This document shows positions 8,978 through 18,665 of a stretch of DNA of 57,545 nt, one piece after another; positions within the stretch are counted from its first letter, which is position 1; every line of letters begins with the position of its first letter. The stretch is from Prevotella sp. MGM2. GTDB lineage: Bacteria; Bacteroidota; Bacteroidia; Bacteroidales; Bacteroidaceae. The translations under genes were made by a program, and so were the position numbers. The notes under the pieces are model-generated. The model was not told the DNA's origin, did not search any database, and was given only the letters and a program-made list of their open reading frames with translations. The stretch spans positions 1 to 57,545 of the forward strand of contig NZ_BEWW01000259.1 in the NCBI RefSeq assembly GCF_002933955.1, given 5' to 3'.

Positions 8978-9745
8978 ATGAAACTCCAACTCAACCGCCC
9001 CATCGTTTTCTTCGACATAGAAGCAACAGGGCTCAACACCGCAACCGACCGCATCGTAGAACTGTGTTTCATCAAAGTCCACCCAAACGGCAATGAGGAA
9101 TCACAAACGCTGCGTTTCAACCCCGGCATACACATTTCGGAAGAAGCAACAGCCGTAAACGGCATCAAAGACGAAGACGTTGCCGACTGCCCGAAATTCA
9201 AAGAGAAAGCCGAAGAACTGGCTGCAATGTTCAAAGACTGCGACATAGCCGGCTTTAACTCCAACCATTTCGACATCCCCCTCCTTGTGGAAGAATTCAT
9301 CCGCGCAGGAGTCAATTTCGACATTTCAGGTTGCCGGTTCGTTGACGTACAGACCATCTACCACAAAATGGAGAAACGTAACCTCTCTGCCGCCTATAAA
9401 TTCTATTGCAACAAAGACTTGGAGGACGCACACACCGCACTGGCCGACACACGGGCCACTTATGAGGTATTGCAAAGCCAGCTCGACCGTTATACAGATG
9501 AGTTGCATAACGACATCGGATTCTTGGCAGAGTTTTCACGCCGCAACAACAACGTGGATCTGGCGGGACGTATTGTACTCAATGAGCAAAAAGAACCGGT
9601 CATCAACTTCGGGAAATATCGCGGCCGGGCCGTACGCGAAGTCCTACAACGCGACCCCGGATATTTTGCATGGATCATGCAAGGCGACTTTACCCAAAAC
9701 ACCAAACAAACATTCATGCGTCTGAAACTCCAGATGGGCCTCTGA
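8978..9745 (+). CDS. DEDDh 3'-5' exonuclease (DnaQ/epsilon-like)
   Basis: This 255-aa protein has an N-terminal DnaQ-type exonuclease fold with D13 and E15 in FFDIEATG, an Asp in NSNHFDIPLL, and the final His/Asp pair in DAHTALADT. After about residue 180 a short C-terminal domain (INFGKYRGRAVREVL, DPGYFAWIMQGDF) resembles the tail of exonuclease X-type proteins. It probably acts as the polymerase III proofreading subunit or a DNA repair exonuclease. Lying just after the clamp gene fits a replication role. Confidence 0.9.
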   Translation: MKLQLNRPIVFFDIEATGLNTATDRIVELCFIKVHPNGNEESQTLRFNPGIHISEEATAVNGIKDEDVADCPKFKEKAEELAAMFKDCDIAGFNSNHFDIPLLVEEFIRAGVNFDISGCRFVDVQTIYHKMEKRNLSAAYKFYCNKDLEDAHTALADTRATYEVLQSQLDRYTDELHNDIGFLAEFSRRNNNVDLAGRIVLNEQKEPVINFGKYRGRAVREVLQRDPGYFAWIMQGDFTQNTKQTFMRLKLQMGL

Positions 9746-9755
9746 AAAAACACAA

Positions 9756-10994
9756 ATGGTACAAGAAAAACCTTCCCCTCTCACCAATCTTCTGCCACCA
9801 CTGAAGGGCCGCCACATTGTGCTTGGCATAACCGGCAGTATAGCCGCCTATAAGTCCTGTACGCTCATACGTTTACTCATCAAGGCTGGCGCCGAAGTAC
9901 AAACCGTCATCACCCCGGCCGGAAAAGAATTCATCACTCCGGTAACATTGTCTGCCCTGACTTCAAAACCCGTCATCAGCGAGTTCTTTGCCCAACGTGA
10001 CGGCTCATGGCACAGCCATGTAGACCTGGGGTTATGGGCTGATGCCATGATCATAGCACCAGCCACAGCAGCCACTATAGGTAAAATGGCAGCCGGCGTG
10101 GCCGACAACATGCTTATAACAACCTATCTATCGATGAAAGCGCCTGTCTTTGTAGCACCAGCCATGGACTTGGACATGTATGCTCATCCTTCCACGCAAG
10201 CCAATCTTAACCGCCTGCGCAACTACGGCAACATCATTATCGAACCAGCCACTGGAGAATTGGCCAGTCACTTAGTTGGAAAGGGAAGAATGGAAGAACC
10301 GGAAAACATTTTCAACGTGATAAACGGCTTCTTTTCCCAATCTGGCCGATTATCGGGTAAACACGTAGTCATAACGGCCGGACCGACTTATGAACGTATA
10401 GACCCGGTACGTTTCATCGGCAACTATTCCAGTGGCAAAATGGGATTCGCATTAGCTGAAGCCTGCGCAGACGAAGGTGCCGATGTTGAACTGATAACCG
10501 GTCCTGTAAACCTCACAGTCAACCATCCCCGTATTAACCGCACCGATGTAGAAAGCGCGGCAGAAATGTTTGGAGCCGCAACGGAGGCGTTCAAAACAGC
10601 CGATGCAGCCATACTATGTGCAGCCGTGGCAGATTTCGCCCCAGCTACACAAGCCCAAGAGAAAATGAAACGGGGAAAAGAAAACCTGACACTTCAGTTA
10701 CATCCCACTCAGGATATAGCCGCGGCATTAGGAAACATGAAAAGTGACAAACAAAAACTGGTGGGGTTTGCACTGGAAACAACAGATGAGCGTGCCAACG
10801 CACAACGCAAACTGGAAAATAAAAAATTAGATTTTATAGTACTTAACTCCCTCAATGACAAGGGGGCGGGTTTTGCACATGAAACCAATAAAATAACAAT
10901 CATCTCACACGACAAAGAAACAGCATTCCCGCTCAAGTCTAAACGGGAAGTTGCCCGCGACATCATCGACTGCTTATGCAAGCTCTACGACTGA
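9756..10994 (+). CDS. coaBC: Bifunctional phosphopantothenoylcysteine decarboxylase / synthase
   Basis: CoaBC makes 4'-phosphopantetheine from 4'-phosphopantothenate and cysteine in coenzyme A synthesis. The 412-aa protein has the flavin-binding CoaC half (GITGSIAAYK, catalytic His in HVDLGLWAD, APATAATIGKMA, and PAMDLDMY in place of the usual PAMNxxMW). The CoaB half starts near residue 205 (HVVITAGPTYERIDPVRFIGNYSSGKMG, AAVADF, KLDFIVLN). Its last 19 bases overlap the next gene, pointing to coupled translation. Confidence 0.96.
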   Translation: MVQEKPSPLTNLLPPLKGRHIVLGITGSIAAYKSCTLIRLLIKAGAEVQTVITPAGKEFITPVTLSALTSKPVISEFFAQRDGSWHSHVDLGLWADAMIIAPATAATIGKMAAGVADNMLITTYLSMKAPVFVAPAMDLDMYAHPSTQANLNRLRNYGNIIIEPATGELASHLVGKGRMEEPENIFNVINGFFSQSGRLSGKHVVITAGPTYERIDPVRFIGNYSSGKMGFALAEACADEGADVELITGPVNLTVNHPRINRTDVESAAEMFGAATEAFKTADAAILCAAVADFAPATQAQEKMKRGKENLTLQLHPTQDIAAALGNMKSDKQKLVGFALETTDERANAQRKLENKKLDFIVLNSLNDKGAGFAHETNKITIISHDKETAFPLKSKREVARDIIDCLCKLYD

Positions 10995-11899
10995 CAGCCT
11001 TCATCGGCTTCATACTCCTATCTGCCTGCTTCATCCGAACAACACAGGCACAGGAACTTAATGCACGTGTTACCGTCAATCATCAACAGGTGCAGGGAAC
11101 GAGTGTGGGGGTCTTTGAAAATCTGGAAACGCAATTGGCAGAACTGCTCAACGACAGGCAATGGACAAACATGCAATACAAACGCAACGAGCGCATCAAC
11201 TGCACATTCAACATTACTGTAACAAAGCACGATGAAAGCAAGAACCTAATGGAATGCAAACTCATTGTACAAAGCACACGCCCCGTCTTCAATTCCAACT
11301 ACACCTCTACAGTTTTCAGTACACAGGACGGCAATTTCAATTTCACCTTTCAAGAATTTGACAAGCTCGACTTTCGGGCTGATGTCATAGACAACGACCT
11401 GACCGCCATGATAGCCTATTACGCTTATCTCATCATTGGATTAGATATGGACACTATGGCACCTTCCGGTGGTACGGAAATGTTACGTATGGCACAAACC
11501 ATTGTCAACAATGCCCAAAGTCTCACCATTTCGGCCAAAGGTTGGAAAGCTTTCACTGACGGCAAAAATCGCTATGCTGTCATTAACGATTATCTTGACA
11601 GCGGTATGGAAACATTTCGCAAAATGCACTATAAATATTACCGAGAAGGATTCGACATTATGGCAGAAAATCCCGACCGCGGACGGGCAGCCGTAACAGA
11701 AGCAATAACTTTGCTGAAACAATCGCATGAAAACAAACCTTTGAGTATGTTGCCACAACTTTTCACAGAATATAAACGCGATGAAATTATCGGCATTTAT
11801 CAAGGCAAAGGCACAGCAAAAGACAAAGAAAACATTTACGAAACACTCATGGCCATTAATGCTTCACAAAGCAGTTATTGGAATAAAATAAAGAACTAA
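10976..11899 (+). CDS. DUF4835 family exported protein (PorD-like)
   Basis: This 307-aa protein has an N-terminal signal peptide (hydrophobic FIGFILLSACFI, then TQAQ) and the DUF4835 body, with QELNARVTVNHQQVQGT near the start of the mature protein and MIAYYAYLIIGLDMDTMAP in the middle. In Bacteroidetes this family is annotated as PorD, linked to the type IX secretion system or outer-membrane maintenance; its molecular role is unclear. The recurrent placement with coaBC and recN is a conserved neighbourhood and need not imply shared function. Confidence 0.88.
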   Translation: MQALRLTAFIGFILLSACFIRTTQAQELNARVTVNHQQVQGTSVGVFENLETQLAELLNDRQWTNMQYKRNERINCTFNITVTKHDESKNLMECKLIVQSTRPVFNSNYTSTVFSTQDGNFNFTFQEFDKLDFRADVIDNDLTAMIAYYAYLIIGLDMDTMAPSGGTEMLRMAQTIVNNAQSLTISAKGWKAFTDGKNRYAVINDYLDSGMETFRKMHYKYYREGFDIMAENPDRGRAAVTEAITLLKQSHENKPLSMLPQLFTEYKRDEIIGIYQGKGTAKDKENIYETLMAINASQSSYWNKIKN

Positions 11900-11913
11900 G
11901 CAAATCTTTTTCT

Positions 11914-13584
11914 ATGCTTAAGAATTTACACATCTCCAACTACGCACTTATCGAGAAATTAGACATAAATTTTCCCGAAGGTTTTTCTGTCATAACAGGT
12001 GAAACCGGAGCTGGGAAAAGCATCATTCTAGGAGCATTAGGCTTATTGCTTGGAGGACGTGCCGATGCCAAAGCCATCAAAACCGGTGCCTCAAAATGCT
12101 GCGTAGAAGGTACATTCGATGTAAAAAAACTGGATTTGTCCGCTTTCTTTGAAGAAAACGACATAGATTTCGATGGAGAGGAATGTATCATCCGAAGAGA
12201 AGTCAATGCTGCCGGAAAGAGCCGCGCGTTCGTCAACGATAGTCCGGTATCATTAGCTAAAGTCAAAGAAGTCTGCCAGGCCGTCATCGACATACATTCT
12301 CAACACCAGAATCTCCTGATGGGAAATGAGATGTTCCTGACAGACACATTAGACACGATAGCCGGCAATAAAAACATATTCGAACAATACCAACAAGCCT
12401 ACAAACTATGGATTGCAGCCCGAAAAGAACTCGAAGAACTCAAAGCACAAGCTGAAAAAGACCGGACGGACAATGACTATCTGCAATTTCAGCTGCAACA
12501 ACTAGTAGATGCCAATTTACAGGAAGGAGAACAGGAGGACTTGGAACAAGAGTCTGAAACATTAGGACACGCAGAGGAAATAAAAGAAGCCTTATTCCAA
12601 GCGGCTAATGCTTTATCGGAAAACGATAATGAACAAAGTCCGGTCAGCCGTCTAAAACAAGGCATACAAACGTTAGAAGGAATTGCCAGAGTGTCCAACA
12701 CAGCATCTTTATTGGCGGAACGGCTGGAAAGCATACGAATTGAATTAGAAGATATTTCCTCTGAATTGGAAAGGGCCGTAGACCGTATAGAATTTGACCC
12801 TGAACGACTGGCCTTTGTTGATGACCGCCTAGGACTGATCTATGACTTAGAGAAAAGACATCATGTTGAAAATATTTCACAACTGCTGTATTTGATTAAA
12901 GAATTACGGCAACGCCTTGACCTGACAGAACAGATTGATGAAATAATAGCAAAGAAAGAGGCCGAAACGGAAAATCTTTTCAAAAGCCTTATCATTTGTG
13001 CCAAACGTTTAACTGAAAGTCGACAAAAAGCTGCCGACCACACGTCTTCAGTACTCTCTGAATCTATAGCCTTTTTAGGAATGCCCAATGCAAAACTACA
13101 CTTTGAGTTCAAGCAGCGTCTACACCCAGAAACCTCTGGATGTGATAATATTACATTCTTTTTCAGTGCCAATAAAAACGTTCCGGAACAAGATGTAACT
13201 CAAATAGCTTCGGGCGGAGAAATAGCCCGTCTTATGCTGGCATTGAAAGCCTTAACCTCAACCAAAAGAAATCTGCCTACTATTATTTTCGATGAAATTG
13301 ATACAGGGGTATCAGGTACAATGGCTGAAAAGATGGCCAATGTCATGCAAAAAATGGCTCAAAACTGTCAGGTTATCTGTATTACTCACCTACCACAAAT
13401 CGCTGCACTCGGCGACAGCCATTACCGCGTATATAAATCAGAAAATGAGAACAACACGACCAGCCATATCGATCAGCTCAACAACGATGAGCGCATAAAA
13501 GAAATCGCAAAGATGCTAAGCGGTGCAGAAATCACCCAAGCTGCCATTGACAACGCCCGATCTTTATTACATCTAGCCCTCTAA
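11914..13584 (+). CDS. recN: DNA repair protein RecN
   Basis: RecN is an SMC-like ATPase that acts in recombinational repair of double-strand breaks. The 556-aa protein has Walker A GETGAGKS at residues 29-36, IDIHSQHQNLL, a long central coiled-coil region (about 150-380, rich in Glu, Gln and Lys), the ABC signature ASGGEIARL near 432 and Walker B IIFDEIDTGVSG near 460. It ends the dnaN to recN cluster and is followed at a short distance by a TPR protein. Confidence 0.96.
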   Translation: MLKNLHISNYALIEKLDINFPEGFSVITGETGAGKSIILGALGLLLGGRADAKAIKTGASKCCVEGTFDVKKLDLSAFFEENDIDFDGEECIIRREVNAAGKSRAFVNDSPVSLAKVKEVCQAVIDIHSQHQNLLMGNEMFLTDTLDTIAGNKNIFEQYQQAYKLWIAARKELEELKAQAEKDRTDNDYLQFQLQQLVDANLQEGEQEDLEQESETLGHAEEIKEALFQAANALSENDNEQSPVSRLKQGIQTLEGIARVSNTASLLAERLESIRIELEDISSELERAVDRIEFDPERLAFVDDRLGLIYDLEKRHHVENISQLLYLIKELRQRLDLTEQIDEIIAKKEAETENLFKSLIICAKRLTESRQKAADHTSSVLSESIAFLGMPNAKLHFEFKQRLHPETSGCDNITFFFSANKNVPEQDVTQIASGGEIARLMLALKALTSTKRNLPTIIFDEIDTGVSGTMAEKMANVMQKMAQNCQVICITHLPQIAALGDSHYRVYKSENENNTTSHIDQLNNDERIKEIAKMLSGAEITQAAIDNARSLLHLAL

Positions 13585-13622
13585 GAAAATCATCCCCATT
13601 ACATAACAAATGAATTATCATC

Positions 13623-15383
13623 ATGAAAAAAACAATACTTCCATTTTTACTTATCTTCTGGATGCTCATTCCTAACAGCATCTCCGCACTCCAATATGCT
13701 GAAACTGGAAAAATACAGATAGACGAAATAAAAAATGCTTATAAAGCCATCGTAAAAATAACTACATACGCATTAGAGGGTAACATTCTTCATACCGGAA
13801 CTGGAGTATTCATCAACGAAGATGGCACCTGTCTGGCTCCGTATTCCCTTTTCAAGAATGCGACACATGCTGAGATCACAGACTTCAGAGGCAATAAACT
13901 AACAGTGAAACGTATTTTAGGTGCTAACAGCAACTATGACTTAGTAAAATTCTCCACTGAAGGCGGAAAGAAAGTTGAAGCGCTCACAGTGTCTGATGCT
14001 TCAACTGTCACCACAGGCACTCCAGTGCATCTCATGCACTATACGACTAAAAAGAAAGAAATAATGCCAACGGTGCATATTCTTAAAGTAGAAGAGTATG
14101 ACAATTATAAATATTTTCGTGTATCCGTAGACAACACCAAAGAAAATTTCGGACGTCCATTGGTTTCCTCTACGAGACAACTCATTGCCTTTGTACAAAA
14201 AAACGAGGCAAAAGATGACAGTTTGGCCTGTGCCATCGACACTCGTTTTGCCAACGATCTTACCATCACCGCAACCAGCGCCATAAACGCCGATTTGCGT
14301 GCCATTAATATTCCCAAAGCACTCCCAAGTAAAGAAAAGGATGCTCTCACATATATTTACATGTTAGGCACACGCGACTCTGTTTCTGCTCTTACAGCCC
14401 TTAACGACTTCATTGACACTTATCCCGAAAATGCAGAAGGCTACACCAACCGAGCCAATTACTATGCTTCACATGGAGAATACATAAAATGTGAACAAGA
14501 CTACCTCACAGCTCTGACAAAAGCCCCTAATACGCAATCCACTCTCAAAGCAGACGAAGTGCATAACGAATTCAGCAAACAAATATATAAAAGAGCAACA
14601 GCCACAACAGAACATCCTGTTGAGGGATGGACTTTCGAGCGTGCCTGTGAAGAAGCGGAAAAGGCCCATTCCCTGGTTCCAAATCCTTACTATCTCTTGC
14701 AACAAGGACGCTGCTACTTCGCTCTAAAAGAATATCAAAAGGCCTACCAGAAATTTGTAGAACTGGCTTCAAGCGACAACACAACCGATTCACTGTCATG
14801 GTCACAAGTGGCACGCGCAGAAGCATGGTTCTATGCCGCCCGTTCATTAGAGATGGCCGGAGGCGACAGTCTGAAGGTCATTGCATTAATGGACAGCACA
14901 ATATCTAAATTTCCTATACCATATACTCAAGATGCAGCCCCCTATCTGCTCTACCGAGCACAACTGCTAGAGCAGGCTGGCGAATATCGCAGAGCCGTAA
15001 CCGACTACAACGAATATGAAAAAGCCATCGGCCCTAAAAATCTCAATGCCAAATTCTATTATCTGCGCGAACAAATAGAACTCCGTGCCCGTATGTTCCA
15101 ACAAGCTCTCGATGACATCCGTACAGCCATCAACTATGCCCCAGAAGAACCAATTTTCCGCATAGAAGAAGCATTAGTACTTCTGCGTGCCGGACTCTTT
15201 GAAGAAACCGTCAGCACTTGCCAGAACTTACTGAAAACATATCCCAAAGCAGCCAATATACATAAAATTTTGGGCATAGCCTACGGCGAATTAGGCAAAA
15301 AATCACAAGCCATAACCGAACTCAACAAAGCGAAAGAACTAGGCGACTCAAATGCCGAGACATTCTTACAAAAATACAAATAA
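13623..15383 (+). CDS. Exported degenerate trypsin-like domain with TPR repeats
   Basis: This 586-aa protein starts with a signal peptide (MKKTILPFLLIFWMLIPNSISA). Residues about 30-210 look like a trypsin/Deg fold: GTGVFINEDG, NYDLVKF. The His position (NNHVV in active enzymes) reads PYSLF and the Ser position (NSGGPL) reads NFGRPL, so two of three catalytic residues seem lost. From about 240 to the end are tetratricopeptide-type helices (NAEGYTNRANYYASHGEY; YYLLQQGRCYFALKEYQKA; AANIHKILGIAYGELGKKSQA). It is likely a periplasmic scaffold or binding protein; its partner is unknown. Confidence 0.8.
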   Translation: MKKTILPFLLIFWMLIPNSISALQYAETGKIQIDEIKNAYKAIVKITTYALEGNILHTGTGVFINEDGTCLAPYSLFKNATHAEITDFRGNKLTVKRILGANSNYDLVKFSTEGGKKVEALTVSDASTVTTGTPVHLMHYTTKKKEIMPTVHILKVEEYDNYKYFRVSVDNTKENFGRPLVSSTRQLIAFVQKNEAKDDSLACAIDTRFANDLTITATSAINADLRAINIPKALPSKEKDALTYIYMLGTRDSVSALTALNDFIDTYPENAEGYTNRANYYASHGEYIKCEQDYLTALTKAPNTQSTLKADEVHNEFSKQIYKRATATTEHPVEGWTFERACEEAEKAHSLVPNPYYLLQQGRCYFALKEYQKAYQKFVELASSDNTTDSLSWSQVARAEAWFYAARSLEMAGGDSLKVIALMDSTISKFPIPYTQDAAPYLLYRAQLLEQAGEYRRAVTDYNEYEKAIGPKNLNAKFYYLREQIELRARMFQQALDDIRTAINYAPEEPIFRIEEALVLLRAGLFEETVSTCQNLLKTYPKAANIHKILGIAYGELGKKSQAITELNKAKELGDSNAETFLQKYK

Positions 15384-15418
15384 ACACATGCTTTCAGCAG
15401 AATAAAAAACTCTGCTTC

Positions 15419-16468
15419 ATGAAAACGCTACAGTCATTAGTCCGTCCCAACATACAAGCACTCGCACGCCGCAAAAAAACAGGTTCTCTTATAAAGGAAA
15501 CAATAACCTTACATCTGGACAAAGGCGAAAGTCCTTTCAATGCCCCTTACAACCGTTATCCTGACAAAACATTAGAGCTGGAAATGGCAACTGCAATCTC
15601 TGCCATGCGGCAACTGACGCCAGAATATACCGCACTGACAAACGGGACTTACCAATCCATAGACCTACTCATACGCATATTCTGTATCCCTCAACGTGAC
15701 AATATCATAATTCCCGAACCGTCTTCTGAAAAAACAAATCAAATTGCAGCAATCAACGATGTTGAATGCCGTCATATACATCTTGACGAAAACTTCGATA
15801 TTTATGCAGAAGACGTATTGAAATTAGCAGGTCCACACACCAAAGCCGTTATTCTGACCTCTCCCAATATCCCGACAGGTAATCTTATTGCCAAAGATGA
15901 AATTCTAAAACTTGCCAACCTGTTTCAAGGCCTTATTATTGTTGACGAATCTTACATCGACTATGCCCGAACTCCTTCTTTAGCAAAAGAAATACCCCAA
16001 ACTCCCAATCTAATCATTGTCGGTTCACTTTCCAAGGGCTTCGCCTCTGCCGCCCTTCGCATAGGATTCATTTTAGCACATCCAGAAATTATACACTATG
16101 TCAGCATAGTCACCCCTCCACATCCCCTGCCAACAAACTCACTTCAGGAAGGCATGAATATACTTCGCCATCATTTTGATGTAGATAAATGGGTAAAATG
16201 GCAACTTGAGGAACGTACAAAAGTTATTGCAGCCATCAAACAGTTGCCTTTCTGCCAGAAAGTCTATCCCACTGACACCAATTTCTTTATGCTTAAAGTT
16301 ACTGACCCACAATCCCTGCAAAATTATCTGACATCTCAAGGTATTAAGGTACACGACTGTTCCTCATTATCCGGATGCGAAAACTGTCTGGCAATAACCA
16401 TTGGACTGACAGGTGACAATAACACCTTGCTTGGGGCTCTTCGCCGATACAGCGAGAACCATCATTAA
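15419..16468 (+). CDS. PLP-dependent aminotransferase, HisC-like
   Basis: This 349-aa fold-type I aminotransferase resembles histidinol-phosphate aminotransferase: LDKGESPFNAPYNRYPD at the start, SPNIPTGN, VDESYIDYA and the PLP lysine in SLSKGFASAALRIGF. No other his genes are next to it. SPNI replaces the usual SPNN. It could be the organism's HisC or a related aromatic/phosphoserine-type aminotransferase. Confidence 0.78.
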   Translation: MKTLQSLVRPNIQALARRKKTGSLIKETITLHLDKGESPFNAPYNRYPDKTLELEMATAISAMRQLTPEYTALTNGTYQSIDLLIRIFCIPQRDNIIIPEPSSEKTNQIAAINDVECRHIHLDENFDIYAEDVLKLAGPHTKAVILTSPNIPTGNLIAKDEILKLANLFQGLIIVDESYIDYARTPSLAKEIPQTPNLIIVGSLSKGFASAALRIGFILAHPEIIHYVSIVTPPHPLPTNSLQEGMNILRHHFDVDKWVKWQLEERTKVIAAIKQLPFCQKVYPTDTNFFMLKVTDPQSLQNYLTSQGIKVHDCSSLSGCENCLAITIGLTGDNNTLLGALRRYSENHH

Positions 16469-16486
16469 CCAATCCTTACTCTCATC

Positions 16487-17080
16487 ATGCCATTGCGTAT
16501 CCTTCCGATTTTCCTCCTTTTATTAGCTCTTCTGCCTTCAGCCTGTGGAAAAATAGAACTGCCGGACGAAGAAAATAGTGATACAGGCAATAACCAAGAG
16601 GAAGTTCCAACCGAACAAACAGGAGACACCCTCCTTCCCAGCCAAGTACTAAAATGCCAGACAGATACGTTCATCTGTGTCAGCGGCTATATCGTAGGAT
16701 ACATACGAGGGACCAGTCTCACTCACGCCATATTCGGCATACCAAACGATGCTCCCAATAGCAATATGCTACTGGCTGATAGGCCCAGCGAAACCTCTAT
16801 AACTAATTGTCTGGTCGTTGAGCTAAGCAAAAATAATGATGAAGTACCACGAGAAATAATCAATCTCTATGATCATCCAAGAAATTACAAAAAACGCATC
16901 ATACTAATCGGATATGTTACCGAATACTTCAGAACAATTGGACTTAAAAATTTATATTCATACGAATGGGCTGACAGTAAGCCCACTGATAATGAAAGTG
17001 ACAATGATACTCCACCCCCTTCCGATAAACCAACTCCAGGGATTGATGACAATCCACAACTCATTCCAGATGGCCGATAA
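16487..17080 (+). CDS. DUF6359-like lipoprotein
   Basis: This 197-aa protein has a lipoprotein signal ending LLPSAC, with Cys at residue 20. The body around residues 55-165 (VSGYIVGYIRGTSL, FGIPNDAPNSNMLLADRP, NCLVVEL, KKRIILIGYVTEYFRTIGLKNL) follows the OB-fold-like DUF6359 pattern of Bacteroidales surface lipoproteins. A low-complexity acidic, Pro-rich tail follows. Its function is unknown, probably at the outer membrane. It opens a small surface/secreted cassette. Confidence 0.75.
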   Translation: MPLRILPIFLLLLALLPSACGKIELPDEENSDTGNNQEEVPTEQTGDTLLPSQVLKCQTDTFICVSGYIVGYIRGTSLTHAIFGIPNDAPNSNMLLADRPSETSITNCLVVELSKNNDEVPREIINLYDHPRNYKKRIILIGYVTEYFRTIGLKNLYSYEWADSKPTDNESDNDTPPPSDKPTPGIDDNPQLIPDGR

Positions 17081-17120
17081 ATGCCGTAATCAAAAAAAAT
17101 CGTAAAATCCTTCTTCAATA

Positions 17121-17154
17121 TTTCTTGTTTTTGGCAAGAAAAGCACTATCTTTG
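17121..17154 (+). promoter_or_regulatory. Promoter with inverted repeat upstream of the 67-aa gene
   Basis: TTG at 17125-17127, a 19-bp spacer and TATCTTTG at 17147-17154 form a good Bacteroidetes promoter. TTTCTTG (17121-17127) and CAAGAAA (17135-17141) make a perfect 7-bp inverted repeat covering the -33 region, a plausible operator. The predicted start of transcription is about 20 bp before the ATG at 17180. Confidence 0.65.
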
Positions 17155-17179
17155 TCTCAATATAATAATTTTAATTTAA

Positions 17180-17383
17180 ATGAATGTAGCAAAAAGAAAA
17201 TATATCCAGCCAGAAAGTTTGGTAGTATCTATGATTAGCGAAAGCCCGATTCTTGCAACTTCTCTAAACGCTAATGATAGGCAATATCAAACCCCTTCTG
17301 ATGATAGTAGTACTAGTGGATGTGGCGATCAGTTGTCTAATAGGTATTCAGGATGGAATTCTGATCAATGGAGTGATGACTGA
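17180..17383 (+). CDS. 67-aa peptide of unknown function
   Basis: The start MNVAKRKYIQPESLVVSM is followed by ESPILATSL and a Ser/Asp/Gly/Asn-rich C-terminal half with one Cys (SGCGDQLSNRYSGWN). A basic KYIxP start, a short hydrophobic block and a polar tail form a pattern I associate with small Bacteroidales proteins near surface-protein genes. It has its own promoter and its base composition is more AT-rich than the housekeeping genes. It has no typical long signal peptide. Whether it is a processed peptide precursor or a small secreted protein cannot be told from sequence alone. Confidence 0.65.
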   Translation: MNVAKRKYIQPESLVVSMISESPILATSLNANDRQYQTPSDDSSTSGCGDQLSNRYSGWNSDQWSDD

Positions 17384-17420
17384 CATAAATTGGTAAAATA
17401 TTTAACCTTGAATCCTTAAT

Positions 17421-18638
17421 ATGAAACAGAATATTTTTCGTCTTATTTCTTTGATAGTATCTTTGATAATAGGTACTGTAATGGCTTTTGCTCAAACTTA
17501 TGTTTATGAACTAGTAACTTTGGACGAAGTTAAATTAGGTGGCGAATTTATTGTAGCTACTTCTAATGATTTGAAAGCAGAAGGAACTTACGTTATGAAT
17601 GGAATTGGAGGGACGGATAAGAATGGAATTATTTCAGGCAGTCTTTCAAAAGAACTTGTTTCTTATCATAAATTAAAGATAACTCCGAAGAGTAGTGGTA
17701 CCTATTTTGATTTAAATATTGATGGTACGAATATATTTCGATTGGAAAACAATTTATGCTGGAAAAATTACTCCGGTTATAATAAAGAGTGGTTATTGGA
17801 AGATGGACTCAACTCCAATGCCATTGTTATAAAAATGAAGAAACCGGAAACTCGCTTTTTAGCTTTTAGTGATGGAGTTACAGGATTTAAACTTTACACA
17901 GAAGGGTATGGCGTGTCGGAACTTTATTTTTTCAAAGAAGTCGAATATCATGAACCGGAACAGACTATAGGAAATATCACCATGAGTGATGCAGGATTTT
18001 CAACTTATTATGTAGACCATACTTTTATTATGCCAGAAGGATTGACTGGAGGTATCGTTACAGAAACCGTAGAAAATATCAATGCGGGAGAAACTCCAAC
18101 GTATCAATTGATTTATGATTGGGGATATACATCTGGTACCATTGTTCCAGCTTTTACACCTATCATTTTAAGAGGTAAGAGTGGAATTTATGTTTATGAA
18201 ATTTGTGATGAAGACGGAATTGTTTTAAACGGCAATAATCTTCTCCATGGAACCCTGAAAGAAGAAGCAACTAATGCCTCAGGACTTGCTGATGAGAATT
18301 ATTATTTTTACTTATTGACCTACAGTTGGAATGATGTTACGAATTGTCGGGATTTAGGCTTTTGGTGGGGACAAGAAGATGGTAGTTCCTTTCTTAATGC
18401 GCCCAACAAGGCTTTTTTAGCACTCCCTAAAGAGCGTAATTATTCTGCCAATAGCTTTAAATTTAGTGGACCCACTACTAGTGTGGATAAAGCCCATTAT
18501 GAATGTAAATCAAAAATTACTGAAGTCTATACATTGGCCGGTAGATTACTGCTCAAAGCAGAAAACATTAAAGAGAGCATAAAAGATTTGAACCCGGGAT
18601 TATATCTTATTAACGGTCAAAAAGTTCTTGTTCGATAA
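17421..18638 (+). CDS. Secreted protein with a C-terminal sorting-like domain
   Basis: This 405-aa protein has a signal peptide (about residues 1-24, ending MAFAQ) and no recognised catalytic domain. The last 35 residues (VYTLAGRLLLKAENI then DLNPGLYLINGQKVLV) match the short beta-sandwich tail on many Bacteroidales secreted proteins (a Por/T9SS-type or related tail). Codon use is visibly richer in A/T at third positions than in flanking genes such as recN or dnaE. It is likely cotranscribed with the 67-aa gene 37 bp upstream. Its ligand or substrate is unknown. Confidence 0.72.
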   Translation: MKQNIFRLISLIVSLIIGTVMAFAQTYVYELVTLDEVKLGGEFIVATSNDLKAEGTYVMNGIGGTDKNGIISGSLSKELVSYHKLKITPKSSGTYFDLNIDGTNIFRLENNLCWKNYSGYNKEWLLEDGLNSNAIVIKMKKPETRFLAFSDGVTGFKLYTEGYGVSELYFFKEVEYHEPEQTIGNITMSDAGFSTYYVDHTFIMPEGLTGGIVTETVENINAGETPTYQLIYDWGYTSGTIVPAFTPIILRGKSGIYVYEICDEDGIVLNGNNLLHGTLKEEATNASGLADENYYFYLLTYSWNDVTNCRDLGFWWGQEDGSSFLNAPNKAFLALPKERNYSANSFKFSGPTTSVDKAHYECKSKITEVYTLAGRLLLKAENIKESIKDLNPGLYLINGQKVLVR

Positions 18639-18665
18639 AAGATTCTTATTGAACTCTATAAATAA

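Noticed and set aside
15419-16468. Part of a histidine biosynthesis operon
   Set aside because: The gene is HisC-like, but no other his genes flank it, so no operon can be claimed.
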